Numbered from the stretch's first letter, positions 25,329 to 34,944 are shown. The stretch is DNA of 64,000 nucleotides from Anoxybacter fermentans (GCF_003991135.1 NZ_CP016379.1:2790001-2854000); one strand, 5' to 3'. The notes: generated by a model from the letters alone, not told the origin. Numbers and translations are program-made.

Positions 25329-26372
25329 TTATTTCAAGTTGATAATTGGCTCAAAATATTTCATTCTCTCATCATCCACTTCTCCCGGTCTTTTTCCGCT
25401 GGAAAATGAAAGATTGGGAATCAAATCATTAAGATGCTTATCATCAATCCTGTCTCTTAAATAATCCACCATTCCCTGAATCCACCTTTGAGCCCATTCA
25501 TTTGCTCGCTCCCAGAGTTGGTCAAAACTTTCAAAGTAAACTTCCCCTTTATCAGCAGGATGACACCACTTTTTTTGCTTCCGATTTAAATAATCCACAG
25601 AGTTATCCACAGTATGGGGATAGAAAAATTGGTAATATCTAAATTTACTTAAAGATAAAACCCCCAGGATTCTGGCTATACCCACTTTTAACTTATGTGG
25701 ATCATAAAATAATTTCCATGCCTTGACCATATCTCTATATGCTCTATTTAAAATTTCTTTATTTATTTGTATAGCAAAAAATTCATCTATCTGATGCTGA
25801 TAGAACTTAAGAACCGATAGGGGAAGATTTTTTCCCATATCGATTTGTCGATATGCCGGCTCTTTTAGGGTTTTTAAGTTTCGCTTCTCCCAAAGTAAAA
25901 TGGTATCCAGAATTTCTTCAAAAAACTTATGATTTCCGAAGTATCTGTGGGTGTTATGATCATCCTTTCTATATACTCCACATTTATAATGTATATAAGG
26001 ATGGGTCACAGTATCCAGTGCATAATGACAGATCAAACCCATTAAATAAACTACTAATAATCGATAATCCACACATTCCACAATATTATCCCCAGAGTTA
26101 TCCACAAGTTGGGGATAACTCTTTAAAGTTTTCAAATACCTGATTCCTGATCGGACAAATTCTCCACCAGCCTCTTTATGAATTTTACTACCAATTATAT
26201 TGACATTTTTGCTCCTATACCAGGGCAAAAATCGGTAATAAAAAAAGAAATCCGGGCCTTGACAGGCGAATCTAAAAAGTTCTGGATATTCTTCCACCCA
26301 ACTTATCATCTCATCTTTTATTTTTGAGATCACTTCTTCACCAAATAAAATATGTGCCCAGATATCAGGCAT
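25329..26372 (-). CDS. zinc-dependent phospholipase C family protein
   Basis: In this 347-aa protein the start MPDIWAHILFGEEV supplies the Trp and His seen at the N-terminus of the family. LICHYALDTVTHPYIHYKC carries the HxxxD and H zinc ligands, and CQGPDFFFYYRF is also typical. No signal peptide is visible, so the protein may be cytosolic, and the family name does not prove phospholipase activity. It is monocistronic with a strong terminator. ATG follows AGGAGGTAAATTGTA. Confidence 0.8.
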   Translation of the reverse strand: MPDIWAHILFGEEVISKIKDEMISWVEEYPELFRFACQGPDFFFYYRFLPWYRSKNVNIIGSKIHKEAGGEFVRSGIRYLKTLKSYPQLVDNSGDNIVECVDYRLLVVYLMGLICHYALDTVTHPYIHYKCGVYRKDDHNTHRYFGNHKFFEEILDTILLWEKRNLKTLKEPAYRQIDMGKNLPLSVLKFYQHQIDEFFAIQINKEILNRAYRDMVKAWKLFYDPHKLKVGIARILGVLSLSKFRYYQFFYPHTVDNSVDYLNRKQKKWCHPADKGEVYFESFDQLWERANEWAQRWIQGMVDYLRDRIDDKHLNDLIPNLSFSSGKRPGEVDDERMKYFEPIINLK

Positions 26373-26473
26373 TACAATTTACCTCCTCCAGATATAAGAA
26401 AACAGACCTTTAAAGGTTAATTTATGTTAACATGGTTCCATAATATTATGCTAAACTTTTTAAGATATATTCA

Positions 26474-26686
26474 GGATTAAACTGCAAAAAGCTAATTTTG
26501 AGCGACATAGAAATTTTTCACCAAATCTTTGCGAGATTTCCGACGAAATAAGGCCTCATCTGAGGAGTGATGAACTAATCAAGGGGCCAGGAGGGCCACT
26601 TTGAGTCAGGAAGGCGGAAATCGAGCTTTAGATGATTCGAAAAATTTCTCAAGAAGCAAAAAATTAGCTTTTTGCAGTTTAACCAC
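26474..26686 (+). repeat. palindromic intergenic repeat, copy R9 (213 bp)
   Basis: Ends AAACTGCAAAAAGCTAATTT and ATTAGCTTTTTGCAGTTTAA. The second inner hairpin is partly eroded (GGGGCCAGGAGGGCC then TTTGAGTCAGG). Confidence 0.88.
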
Positions 26687-26760
26687 TCAATATTTTAATC
26701 ATTATTCACCCGTCCAAAATGGAATAATAAAAGAAGTAAAAATTTAAAGGAGAGATCTGA

Positions 26761-28230
26761 ATGCCAAAACCTAAAGTTTTGCTCCGTTTTGATACAGAAG
26801 ACTACATCACTCCAGAAAGTAATGATGCTTTAAATGCCATCCTGGACATCCTTGATGAATTACAGATCAAAGCAACTTTTGTACTGGTTGGACATAAAAT
26901 TGAGATGCTGCTTAATGAAGGAGAGACAGAAATTTTAGAAAAGCTACAGCACCATGCATTAGGCTACCATTCTTATATGCACAGTTTTCATCCTCTGGCT
27001 TGTGAATACCTTGAAAGATTAGGATGGCGTGAGGGAGTTGAAAAATTTTTAAAAGTTGAAGAACCAGGCCATAAAACATTTGTAGAAATATTTGACCAGA
27101 CACCTGTCTGTTATACCCAACCCGGAGCTGATTGGGTACCTCATACTTATGTAGCCTTACAACAATGGGAAATCCCCTTTTTCTTCAGCGAAGATAAACA
27201 TTCCCTGATCAATCTTCAACAAAAACCATTTATCTTAAATGGAATCTTAACTTTAGCAAAAAAACCTACCATTAGTAATCTAACCTGTCTGGCCTCATCT
27301 CCTGATACCCTGAATAATGCCAGAAATAAATTTTATCAGGATTATCAACAGACATCTCAAGCTAAAGAACCGGGACTAATAATTCTGGTAAGTCACCCCG
27401 GAAGAATGATAACTTCTAAAAAGTCATGGGATGTGCTAAACTTTGCTAAAGGAATAAATACTCCCCGCAAAAAATGGCAAACTCCACCTTTAAAAAGCAG
27501 AATAGAGTATGAACAGGATTTACAGGCATTCAAACAATTTCTTATTGACTTAATGGATAACTATGATTTTGAATGGATTACAGCTAAGAACCTGGTGGAT
27601 ATGTATAAGAACCGGATCATTCATAAAGACCGGGTCAAGGGAGCTTATCACGGTGAATCTAACTTGACAGTTGATTCTAACACAATTCAGCAGATAGCTA
27701 CTGCCTTTATAAAAGAGATTTCATATTATCAATTGGGAGATATGTGGCTGTCACCAATTCAAGCAACTTCGATTCTTTGCCATTTCCTTCAGATTAAGGC
27801 TAAAGAAGGATATTTCCCTGATTCAGTACCAGTACCCGGTGAAATCTTTTTTCCAGAAGATATTCCAGAAGTAAAGGTATCCAATGATCTGGAGTGTTTG
27901 GGATGGGCAGAACTAATTCAAGGGACGGAAACAATCATGAAAATGATAAAAACAGATACCTCTTTCCCCCTTAAGATAAAGGCGGGAGGAAATCTGTGGA
28001 TTGAATTAGAAAAGTTTATAGGCGGTCTTGCACAGGCCATCATTACTATGACTAAGGATAATCTTACCCTGGATCGGGTACTTTTGCCACATACCCGGCT
28101 TAAAACAAAAGATTTTGTTAAAAAAATTGACCAGGTCCATTGGTCCTGGCCAATCTTTGAATTCGGTTATCGAAATGGTAAGATTCTCGAATACACCAAA
28201 TTATTAAGTTGGACAATGAAGCCAATTTAA
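26761..28230 (+). CDS. polysaccharide deacetylase-like protein with unknown C-terminal domain
   Basis: The 489-aa protein has an N-terminal NodB-like TIM barrel: KVLLRFDTEDYITPE (metal Asp and the strand 1 motif), IKATFVLVGHKIEML, HALGYHSYMHSFHPL (metal His pair) and a later ILVSHPGRM. The C-terminal 200 residues (from about YHGESNLTVDSNTIQQIA) contain the WLSPIQATSILCHFL segment, which I cannot assign. No signal peptide is visible, which is unusual for a cell-wall deacetylase. ATG follows AAAGGAGAGATCTGA. Its 3' end overlaps the convergent ATP-grasp gene by 4 bp. Confidence 0.75.
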   Translation: MPKPKVLLRFDTEDYITPESNDALNAILDILDELQIKATFVLVGHKIEMLLNEGETEILEKLQHHALGYHSYMHSFHPLACEYLERLGWREGVEKFLKVEEPGHKTFVEIFDQTPVCYTQPGADWVPHTYVALQQWEIPFFFSEDKHSLINLQQKPFILNGILTLAKKPTISNLTCLASSPDTLNNARNKFYQDYQQTSQAKEPGLIILVSHPGRMITSKKSWDVLNFAKGINTPRKKWQTPPLKSRIEYEQDLQAFKQFLIDLMDNYDFEWITAKNLVDMYKNRIIHKDRVKGAYHGESNLTVDSNTIQQIATAFIKEISYYQLGDMWLSPIQATSILCHFLQIKAKEGYFPDSVPVPGEIFFPEDIPEVKVSNDLECLGWAELIQGTETIMKMIKTDTSFPLKIKAGGNLWIELEKFIGGLAQAIITMTKDNLTLDRVLLPHTRLKTKDFVKKIDQVHWSWPIFEFGYRNGKILEYTKLLSWTMKPI

Positions 28231-29036
28231 CTGGCCCTTGGAATCAGCGGTTTATCCGGTTCCCGTGGTGGAATGCTCTGACTTTGCAAATATTCATAAA
28301 TTAGTCTTCCCACGGGAATCTTTTTTTCCAATAAAGCTTGATTTCCAAACATGTGGTTAAACTCTAAAAAATAATAATGTCCGTCCACTTCAGCTACGTC
28401 AAAACCAGCATGGTTTATACCCAACTTGCGAGCCACCTTCTCCACCAATCGAATAGCCTCTTCAGGTATATCATCAAAGGAAATGCTTCCACCACGTGAG
28501 ACATTGTTATGAAACTGACCTTCAGCTCCTATACGCCAATAAGCAGTAATCACTTTATCACCAAGATAGACAATTCTAAGATCCCGATCAATGGGAAGAT
28601 ATTCCTGAACATAAAGAATAGAATTTTTCTGTGCATATTCTAAAAAATCTTTTTTATTTTCAATCAAAAAAACCCCACGTCCCATTGAGTTACGAACCTC
28701 TTTGGTGACAAAGGGAAAAGTAAATTCATCTAAAACCTGCTCAATATTTGCATCTGTAGATGCCAGAATCTGAGTATATGGTGTATTTTCGGGACAGACC
28801 GCCCAGAAAGCCCGGGTCATTTCAACTTTATCATGTCCAAGATGGTAAGTGTTAATATTGGGAAAAATTCGTTTCTTTAATCCATAAACTAAGAAATTGA
28901 CCTGCCAGTATTCAGGAAATAAAATCCAATCCGCCTCGGCAATTTCTTCCCTATGCTTAAAAACCATCTCGGGTTTAATATACCGAACTCCAGGAACACC
29001 TATTGAACGATACGGATTAAAAGAGACCAACCGCAT
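28227..29036 (-). CDS. RimK-like ATP-grasp ligase
   Basis: This 269-aa protein shows the ATP-grasp pattern: FPFVTKEVRNSMGRGVFLIE (ATP-binding Lys and glycine loop), LYVQEYLPIDRDLRIVYLGD, NVSRGGSISF and FDVAEVDGHYYFLEFNHMFGN (metal-binding Glu and Asn). RimK-type enzymes link amino acids to proteins, peptides or small acceptors. The substrate is not deducible. It is convergent with the deacetylase gene, and repeat R10 is upstream. Confidence 0.82.
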   Translation of the reverse strand: MRLVSFNPYRSIGVPGVRYIKPEMVFKHREEIAEADWILFPEYWQVNFLVYGLKKRIFPNINTYHLGHDKVEMTRAFWAVCPENTPYTQILASTDANIEQVLDEFTFPFVTKEVRNSMGRGVFLIENKKDFLEYAQKNSILYVQEYLPIDRDLRIVYLGDKVITAYWRIGAEGQFHNNVSRGGSISFDDIPEEAIRLVEKVARKLGINHAGFDVAEVDGHYYFLEFNHMFGNQALLEKKIPVGRLIYEYLQSQSIPPREPDKPLIPRAS

Positions 29037-29122
29037 CTCAATCTGCCCCTCTTTCTATATTCATTTTTCCGAAAATATAGTAGCATCTACTCTATTTTTT
29101 GTCAATCAGATTTTTTAATTAC

Positions 29123-29348
29123 ATGGTTAAACTGCAAAAAGCTAATTTTTCGCTTGGGGAGAAATTTTTCGAACCATCTAAAATTCGATTTCCGCCGAAA
29201 TAAGGCTTCCTAATCAAAGGGCCCTCCTGGCCCCTTGATTAGCTCATCACCTCCTGTGATGAGGCCTTATTTCGTCGGAAATCTTGCTAAGATGGTTTAG
29301 CAAAAAATTTCTATGTCGCTCAAAATTAGCTTTTTGCAGTATAATCAT
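29123..29348 (-). repeat. palindromic intergenic repeat, copy R10 (full length, reverse)
   Basis: Full copy with CTAATCAAAGGGCC / GGCCCCTTGATTAG and CTCATCACCTCCTGTGATGAG hairpins intact. Ends GGTTAAACTGCAAAAAGC and TTAGCTTTTTGCAGTATAAT. Confidence 0.92.
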
Positions 29349-29360
29349 TACATTAAATAA

Positions 29361-29392
29361 GAACCGGTAAAGGCTGAACCTTCACCGGTTTA
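29361..29392. terminator. intrinsic terminator after the PKD lipoprotein gene
   Basis: AACCGGTAAAGG pairs with CCTTCACCGGTT. T-rich tracts on both sides suggest it can work in both directions; the gene on its right is on the minus strand. Confidence 0.75.
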
Positions 29393-29396
29393 TTTT

Positions 29397-31247
29397 TTAA
29401 AGCCAAACAGAACTTATAAGAATATTACCATACTCATCATAAGTAAACCAGAAAGTAAATACTCTTATCAAACTATTTGGGAATGTTTCAAACAAAACAT
29501 AAAAATCACCCTGTACTGCAACTTGAACTTCAAACTCACCATCTACTTCAATAATTTCACTTAGCTTTCTGATAGTCAAATTAGAAACCCGCTCAAGTTC
29601 AAAATAGCGATTCAGACGAGATTTCAGCTCTGCTTGATATGAAGAATCTGTATAACTCAAAATCGAATTTATGTCCTGATTCTCATAATCATTAACAAAC
29701 CGCGAAATAAGATTATTGATCTGGTCAATAGCGTTTTGGTCAATAGCGTTTTGGTCATTAGTGTTGTTATCAGCTCCATTATCTACATCAATAATTACAC
29801 TAGCAACACGCACCTGTAAGCCATCAAATACATATATCCAAATTTCATCCATTTCTTCTTCCATTGGAGCTGTAAAAGTTAACTCATTAGTATTCCAAAT
29901 TTCATAATATGGATCTATTATCTTATATTCTAAAGGCGCATCATTATCACTATCACTGGCCAAAACCGATATTGTAATCTCTTCCCCTGGTGCAGCTTGA
30001 TAATAATTATCTGTAATCAACTCATTATTTATATAAATCGCATCAATCTCAGGACAACTATTTTCAACAACCTGAACCGGATATTCTTTAACCACAGTAT
30101 AGATACCATCAGTTACAGTAAAGGTTAAAGTATATTCACCCGCTACATCTGGAGCAACCCAAAAGCATATAGTTTCATACTCAGATGCAAAAATCTCAAC
30201 TTCTCCAACATCAGCTGTCGCTTGAATATCTAATTGATCAGACTCATCCACATCAACAAATATAGGCCAGACCGCGTACAATCGTCCAGCAGCAAGAACA
30301 GAGTCCACAACAACCTGGGATTCAAAGTAAGGAGTTGTTATAGCTACTTCTTGAATTTCAGGAGCATGATGAGAATCATCTTCAACATTTATATTAATAG
30401 TCTTACTGGATTCAAATATACCATCACTTACATAAAGAGTTACAGGATAAACTCCATAAGTATCAGGAGCATGCCATTCCAGGGATGGCTCAGTTCCCAG
30501 AACTTCTCCAATAGCATCTTCCCATCTATAGGTCAAATTATCTCCAGTAGGATCATTTACAATCGCTGTCAAAGTCAGCGTTCCATTTACTAGTACTGAA
30601 CTAGAACTTGCAGATATTTCCTCAATAATTGGAGCAGTATTAACCTGAATATTAATAGAACCAGTTACAGTATCCCTACCATCAGAAACTTCAACAGTGA
30701 TGGTATAATTACCATCAGTTTGTGATGCTATCCAGAATACCTCACTACCTGTTCCTTCAATACTTCCACCTGTTACTGTCCAGGTATATGTAAGTACATC
30801 CCCATCCGGATCACTGGCTTGAACCTGAACTTTAACCTTTTCCTCCGGCTGTACTACTGATTTTTCCACAGTCAATGATGAAATCACAGGTGCCTCATTT
30901 GGCAAAGGTTGTACCGAAATCTGTATAGACTTACTTACATCCACTTTACTATCAGAAACTTTAACCGTAATAGTATATTCTCCAATTTCCTGGGGAGCTA
31001 CCCAGATTACTTCACTACCTGTTCCATTAATCTTTCCACCTGTCGCATTCCAAGTATATACAAGTGAGTCCCCATTCGGGTCGCTGGCCTTAACCTGAAT
31101 TTTTACTTCTTCTCCTGGATGAATTGTTGTTTTTTCTGAAATTAAAGAATAAATAACCGGGGCCTTATTCATGAAAGGCAAAAAATCACATCCAACCAGG
31201 CCAACAGTTAGAATTAAAATTGTTAATAGAGTTAGTAATTTTTTCAC
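29397..31247 (-). CDS. lipoprotein with tandem PKD/Ig-like domains
   Basis: This 616-aa protein starts at GTG after AAGGGGGTTAAATGC. It has a lipoprotein signal peptide MKKLLTLLTILILTVGLVGC with the lipobox LVGC. Five Ig/PKD-like beta-sandwich repeats of about 90 residues follow, with recurring GEEVKIQVKASDPNGD, LTYTWTVTGG, GEYTITVKVSD and similar motifs. A DQNAID tandem linker (two copies of a 15-bp unit near 29730-29760) leads to a C-terminal NTF2-like part (INNLISRFVNDYENQDINS). It is probably anchored to a membrane and displayed in the envelope. Ligand unknown. Confidence 0.85.
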   Translation of the reverse strand: MKKLLTLLTILILTVGLVGCDFLPFMNKAPVIYSLISEKTTIHPGEEVKIQVKASDPNGDSLVYTWNATGGKINGTGSEVIWVAPQEIGEYTITVKVSDSKVDVSKSIQISVQPLPNEAPVISSLTVEKSVVQPEEKVKVQVQASDPDGDVLTYTWTVTGGSIEGTGSEVFWIASQTDGNYTITVEVSDGRDTVTGSINIQVNTAPIIEEISASSSSVLVNGTLTLTAIVNDPTGDNLTYRWEDAIGEVLGTEPSLEWHAPDTYGVYPVTLYVSDGIFESSKTININVEDDSHHAPEIQEVAITTPYFESQVVVDSVLAAGRLYAVWPIFVDVDESDQLDIQATADVGEVEIFASEYETICFWVAPDVAGEYTLTFTVTDGIYTVVKEYPVQVVENSCPEIDAIYINNELITDNYYQAAPGEEITISVLASDSDNDAPLEYKIIDPYYEIWNTNELTFTAPMEEEMDEIWIYVFDGLQVRVASVIIDVDNGADNNTNDQNAIDQNAIDQINNLISRFVNDYENQDINSILSYTDSSYQAELKSRLNRYFELERVSNLTIRKLSEIIEVDGEFEVQVAVQGDFYVLFETFPNSLIRVFTFWFTYDEYGNILISSVWL

Positions 31248-31276
31248 GCATTTAACCCCCTTGCATAATAATTATA

Positions 31277-31501
31277 TTGATTAAAACTGCAAAAAGCTAA
31301 TTTTGAACGCCATAGAAATTCTTCGCTAAACCATCTTAGCGAGATTTCCGACGAAATAAGGTCTCATCACAGGAGGTGATGAGTTAATCAAGGACCAGAA
31401 AGCCCCTTTGATTAGGAAGCCTTATTTCGGCGGAAATCGAGCTTTAGATGGTTCGAAAAATTTCTCAAGAAGCGAAAAATTAGCTTTCTGCAGTATAACC
31501 T
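31277..31501 (+). repeat. palindromic intergenic repeat, copy R11 (full length, 225 bp)
   Basis: Full copy immediately upstream of the PKD lipoprotein gene. The right end has AGCTTTCTGCAG in place of AGCTTTTTGCAG. Confidence 0.92.
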
Positions 31502-31576
31502 TTTAATAAAATAGAAAGAGAATAAAACTACATCACAAACCTTAACAAATCAAGATTCATTCTCTATTCCTGACTT

Positions 31577-31693
31577 TTGATTTTATTCAAAAAATCTAAT
31601 TTTTCATTCCAAAAAAAAATTTCTGAATCATTAAAGTACAGACATATTACGAAAAAATTCTACTTTAGCAGCATAAATACGTAGATTTTTTCT
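31577..31693 (-). repeat. strongly degenerate repeat copy R12
   Basis: TGATTTTATTCAAAAAATCT, AATTTTTCATTCC and CATTAAAGTACAG follow the order of a reverse copy but have many mismatches, and the far end is barely recognisable (CGTAGATTTTTTCTTC). Confidence 0.4.
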
Positions 31694-31834
31694 TCTTACA
31701 TTAAAATAACATTTTTAATGTAAATAGTCAAGGCTTATACTTATAAAAAAACTAAACCTTGTCATTTCTCCGTGTCTAAATATAATATTGAAAAAATTAC
31801 ATAAAATCAAGACTAAAACGCTAAAAATCAACTT

Positions 31835-32215
31835 AGCCCCCTTCTTCTGATTTTGGAAGCTAAAAAAACCATTGTAAGAGATTTTCCAGACCCCTGAGTA
31901 TGCCAGATAACTCCGCCCCTTTCTCTGGGAGTTTTGCCTTTTAAAAGACACTCAATAGCTTTATTAACTGCCCGATACTGTTAGTATCTTGCCAGTTTTT
32001 TGACAAGCTTACCATAGACAAGTTCAAAAACAATAAAGTTCTAGATAAGATCAGGAAGTTTTTTCTAAACATTCCCAGAATAAGGATCCTAAAATATAAG
32101 TTTTTCGTCTATATCTTTTAGCTTAAGGGGATATGGGTCTTTCCACTCCATGTAATGTTCAGGTCTTGCTCCAATTGTGCCAAAATAAGCCCTCTCTTAT
32201 AACAAATTTAGATTT
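31835..32215 (-). pseudogene. hsdR: remnant of type I restriction enzyme HsdR
   Basis: Across frames the minus strand reads AYFGTIGARPEHYMEWKDPY, GMFRKNF, LPDLI-stop-NFIVFE, ARY[19 protein letters not shown] and [20 protein letters not shown]. The last is the Walker A region of HsdR. Several frameshifts and stops, no start or end. It shows that a type I restriction system was once present; no hsdM or hsdS is seen here. The surrounding 31.5-32.5 kb is AT-rich and otherwise empty. Confidence 0.75.
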
Positions 32216-32547
32216 CCTTCAACAGAGAAAACAAAAAGACTTCCTTACCCAAACTTAAAGAAGTTTTTCCGATAGTCAAAGATATTTCATTTTAAAAGAT
32301 TTTTGTAAAAAATATTTTTTGAAACTATTAGCTTATTTTATAAATATTTTTTTGAATTAGTCATTATATTTTAATTAGTTATATTAAAATGATGGTTGCA
32401 AATTCTGTGATTTTTGTTTATAATGTTGTTGAGACCGAAAAAAAACATTTTTACATTATAATTTTTCGTTCAGGAAGAAAAAACTTAAACAAATTAAAAA
32501 AACAGAAAACAAAGTTACCTATGTAAAAAATACGATTTATAAAATCA

Positions 32548-32820
32548 TCAACTAATCTTGCCAAAAAGATAACCCAAAGTGACAGCTTTAGCCAGAGAAC
32601 TATTTATCCGCTTGTACATAATCCTATCAATACACTTGAAAAGTTCCAGTACCTTGACCCAATAATCTTCAGTTCCATGCATTACAACCTGATTTTTTTC
32701 AAAAGTTATTGAATCATTAGTTGTTTCAACTACTAGTTTATCATTTTCCTGGTATACATTCAGAAAATTTTTAATGGTTTCCATAGTTCCGTTCCTTAAA
32801 AGCAAATAGTAATTACCCAT
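32548..32820 (-). CDS. hypothetical protein
   Basis: I do not recognise this 90-aa protein, which starts MGNYYLLLRNGTMETIKNFL. It looks soluble, with a beta-rich first half and a helical second half. The start is well supported by AAAGGAGGCAGTTTTA. It lies alone between the hsdR remnant and the XRE regulator, so its context gives no function. Confidence 0.65.
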   Translation of the reverse strand: MGNYYLLLRNGTMETIKNFLNVYQENDKLVVETTNDSITFEKNQVVMHGTEDYWVKVLELFKCIDRIMYKRINSSLAKAVTLGYLFGKIS

Positions 32821-33067
32821 TAAAACTGCCTCCTTTTAAATAAACTTTGAAGAAAAAGAGAGAGGCCAGGAAAAGATTTGGGAATAAAGTCAACTGGCAC
32901 TCCACAAGAGAAAAGTGGGGTTTTTACACTTTCTATATTTTTATTATACCTTAAAGTTCCATTTTGGTCAACTATTAATTTTTTGTCCCGATTTTTACAA
33001 CTAAATTATCTGGATTTATTGACTGAAACTATAAAATGTTATATAATACTTTTAGGGGAGGTAAATT

Positions 33068-33589
33068 ATGGAGGAGTTAACCAAATTGGTGTTTGAAAAA
33101 ATCGAAATATTAAAAAATAAATTCGGTATCTCCGACCAGGATATAGCCAGGGGGATTGGTGTGTCTAAATCAAGCTATTCCAGAATTCGTAATGGTAAAA
33201 CCAAGTTAACTCTGGACGTACTTTTAGATATCGCCAGATATTTTAATCTCCCAGCATACTACTTTATACTAGCAAGTGATAGATTAGATCAATACTCTTT
33301 TTCCACCCTGCTTAAGGATTATCTGGATAAACTAAATTGGACTTACGAAAAACTTGCTCAGGAGACCGGGATTCTTATTTTCAGATTTATGGAATTTGAT
33401 CAGGGCTCTAACCCCACAAAAGAAGAGTTAAAAAAGATTGAAAGTGTTCTTACGGTTCATTTTCCGCAAATGTCCCTCGACCCCCGGGAACATGCTATTA
33501 AATTATTACTGGAAGAATTGGGATTAGAAGAACGTAAGATAGAAAATATCCTTCAGTATATTGGGCAGAATAAATCTTATAAAACATAA
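33068..33589 (+). CDS. XRE-family DNA-binding regulator
   Basis: This 173-aa protein has an N-terminal helix-turn-helix of Cro/CI type (about residues 12-65: KFGISDQDIARGIGVSKSSY, then SRIRNGKTKLTLDVLLDIAR). The middle (about 75-125: LLKDYLDKLNWTYEKLAQET and on) looks like a second, degenerate HTH. It lacks TPR repeats. RBS AGGGGAGG. It is convergent with the small-peptide/TPR pair and shares a terminator with it, so it is a candidate partner or target of that pair. Confidence 0.8.
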   Translation: MEELTKLVFEKIEILKNKFGISDQDIARGIGVSKSSYSRIRNGKTKLTLDVLLDIARYFNLPAYYFILASDRLDQYSFSTLLKDYLDKLNWTYEKLAQETGILIFRFMEFDQGSNPTKEELKKIESVLTVHFPQMSLDPREHAIKLLLEELGLEERKIENILQYIGQNKSYKT

Positions 33590-33620
33590 AAAACTCTTGA
33601 GCAGAAGCTCAAGAGTTTTT
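33590..33620. terminator. bidirectional terminator between XRE regulator and peptide gene
   Basis: ACTCTTGAGC pairs perfectly with GCTCAAGAGT around AGAA, with A and T tracts on the two sides. Confidence 0.88.
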
Positions 33621-33632
33621 AAATTAAAAAGA

Positions 33633-33851
33633 TTAAGCAGAAGTTGAAAAACCAAGGCTAGAAGTATCTGGACCAGGATCGGGATATACAAAACCTGCTA
33701 GGTAAATTTCGAAAGTTGTTGTTTTTATTTCTTGTTTTACATAACCTGACAATTTTGTGTCCGTATTTAAAGTTGGTACAGTAAGAGCATAATTCATTAA
33801 ATACACTACAAGAATAACAATTAAGACAACAAACAAAATTCCCCTCTTCAC
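33633..33851 (-). CDS. small exported or membrane-anchored peptide (candidate signalling peptide precursor)
   Basis: This 72-aa product starts at GTG, eight bases after GAGGAGG, which is itself the end of the TPR gene (codons GAG GAG). A short basic start (MKRG) leads into a hydrophobic segment ILFVVLIVILVVYLMNYALT, followed by a polar tail ending FVYPDPGPDTSSLGFSTSA. Size, export signal and placement immediately 3' of a TPR protein resemble Phr-type precursors of RRNPP quorum-sensing systems. The mature peptide, if any, cannot be read. A small membrane protein of other function remains possible. Confidence 0.7.
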   Translation of the reverse strand: MKRGILFVVLIVILVVYLMNYALTVPTLNTDTKLSGYVKQEIKTTTFEIYLAGFVYPDPGPDTSSLGFSTSA

Positions 33852-33854
33852 TTC

Positions 33855-34844
33855 TTATACCTCCTCTGGTGTATAAATTTTCTCTCTAATTTTCTCACAG
33901 GTAACAAAAAATTTTGCCGCTTTTGCCGGATTTACTCTCTCATATATTTTAAATAATTCATAACTTACGTTAAGTAATTCAAGTAAAACCTGCTTTTCTT
34001 CAAATATATTTGCACTTTCTTTCAGATAATATTCTGCCCTTTCATACTGATTCTGCTCTTTATACCATAACCCTCTTAAAAAATAATTCCGGGCTAATTC
34101 AACTTTATCATCAACATTTTTCAAAATCTCATAAGCTTTATTGAGATATTCATCTGCCTGATCATACTTTTTTAGTTGAATATATAACCATGCCAATTCA
34201 TTCATAGCATGACTGGCAATATAATCAGATGTTGTGGTATTTAATACTTCAGTAAGTAATTTTAATGCTTTATTTGTTTCTTTTTTTTGTAACAATGCAA
34301 TACCTAATGCAGTCTTGTAAAACTCTAACATTTGGGTATTTAAAGTTCCTGATTTAATCTTATCTTGGAGAAAATTTATTGCATTATTGACATAAAATTC
34401 TTTATTAGAAATCTGGTATAAATATTGAAAAACATAACTGAGAGTAATTATCACTTTTGTCTTTAAATCCTCATCCTCGGAATTATCAAGAATTACGGTC
34501 AATAGCTGATAAGCACCTTGAAGATCACCCAAAATATTCTTATCAATAGCTGCACCGAATTTAATACGATTTATAAATTCATTCCCTAAACACATTACAA
34601 CTTCCGTTTCTTTACTCAAAATAGTTTCAAACTTTTCAAGAGATTTTTTATAATATTGAAGTTTATAATATGCAAAGGCCTGTAATTCTAAATTTTTTGC
34701 CAGGTCACTTAAACTAGATAAGTACCGGGCAAATGCTGCATTTTCAGTTGCAACTTCTAATAAATCAACATACTTCCCCTTTTTCTTTAAATCCAGAGCC
34801 AGTTCATAACGTTGATCAAGGTCAATTTCAGCACTGATAATCAT
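33855..34844 (-). CDS. TPR-repeat protein (Rap/RRNPP-like candidate)
   Basis: The 329-aa all-helical protein has about seven to eight tetratricopeptide units, clearest in ASHAMNELAWLYIQLKKYDQ, LARNYFLRGLWYKEQNQYER and LNVSYELFKIYERVNPA. It lacks an N-terminal HTH, as in Rap receptors as opposed to PlcR/NprR. No signal peptide, so it is cytosolic. It is translationally coupled to the 72-aa exported peptide gene (3-bp gap). The inferred role is peptide-binding regulator. A general TPR scaffold is the alternative. Confidence 0.72.
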   Translation of the reverse strand: MIISAEIDLDQRYELALDLKKKGKYVDLLEVATENAAFARYLSSLSDLAKNLELQAFAYYKLQYYKKSLEKFETILSKETEVVMCLGNEFINRIKFGAAIDKNILGDLQGAYQLLTVILDNSEDEDLKTKVIITLSYVFQYLYQISNKEFYVNNAINFLQDKIKSGTLNTQMLEFYKTALGIALLQKKETNKALKLLTEVLNTTTSDYIASHAMNELAWLYIQLKKYDQADEYLNKAYEILKNVDDKVELARNYFLRGLWYKEQNQYERAEYYLKESANIFEEKQVLLELLNVSYELFKIYERVNPAKAAKFFVTCEKIREKIYTPEEV

Positions 34845-34915
34845 TCAACAATTCCTCCCCTGCCATACATAATTATATGGCAAATATAACTTTTTATGTA
34901 ATTACTAGTACTTTA

Positions 34916-34944
34916 ATTATATCATTTATATTGCTTAAAATCAA
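34916..34944 (-). promoter_or_regulatory. sigma-A promoter of the TPR-peptide operon
   Basis: Minus strand TTGATT (34944-34939), 17-bp spacer, TATAAT (34921-34916), about 70 bp before the TPR gene start. It makes the pair independent of the aro operon. Confidence 0.7.

Noticed and set aside
31715-31951. 78-aa minus-strand open frame as a gene
   Set aside because: It is an out-of-frame reading across the hsdR remnant.
32912-32945. Plus-strand terminator CTCCAC..GTGGGGTTTTT
   Set aside because: A hairpin is possible, but no plus-strand gene lies upstream that it could end; its role is unclear, so it is not listed.
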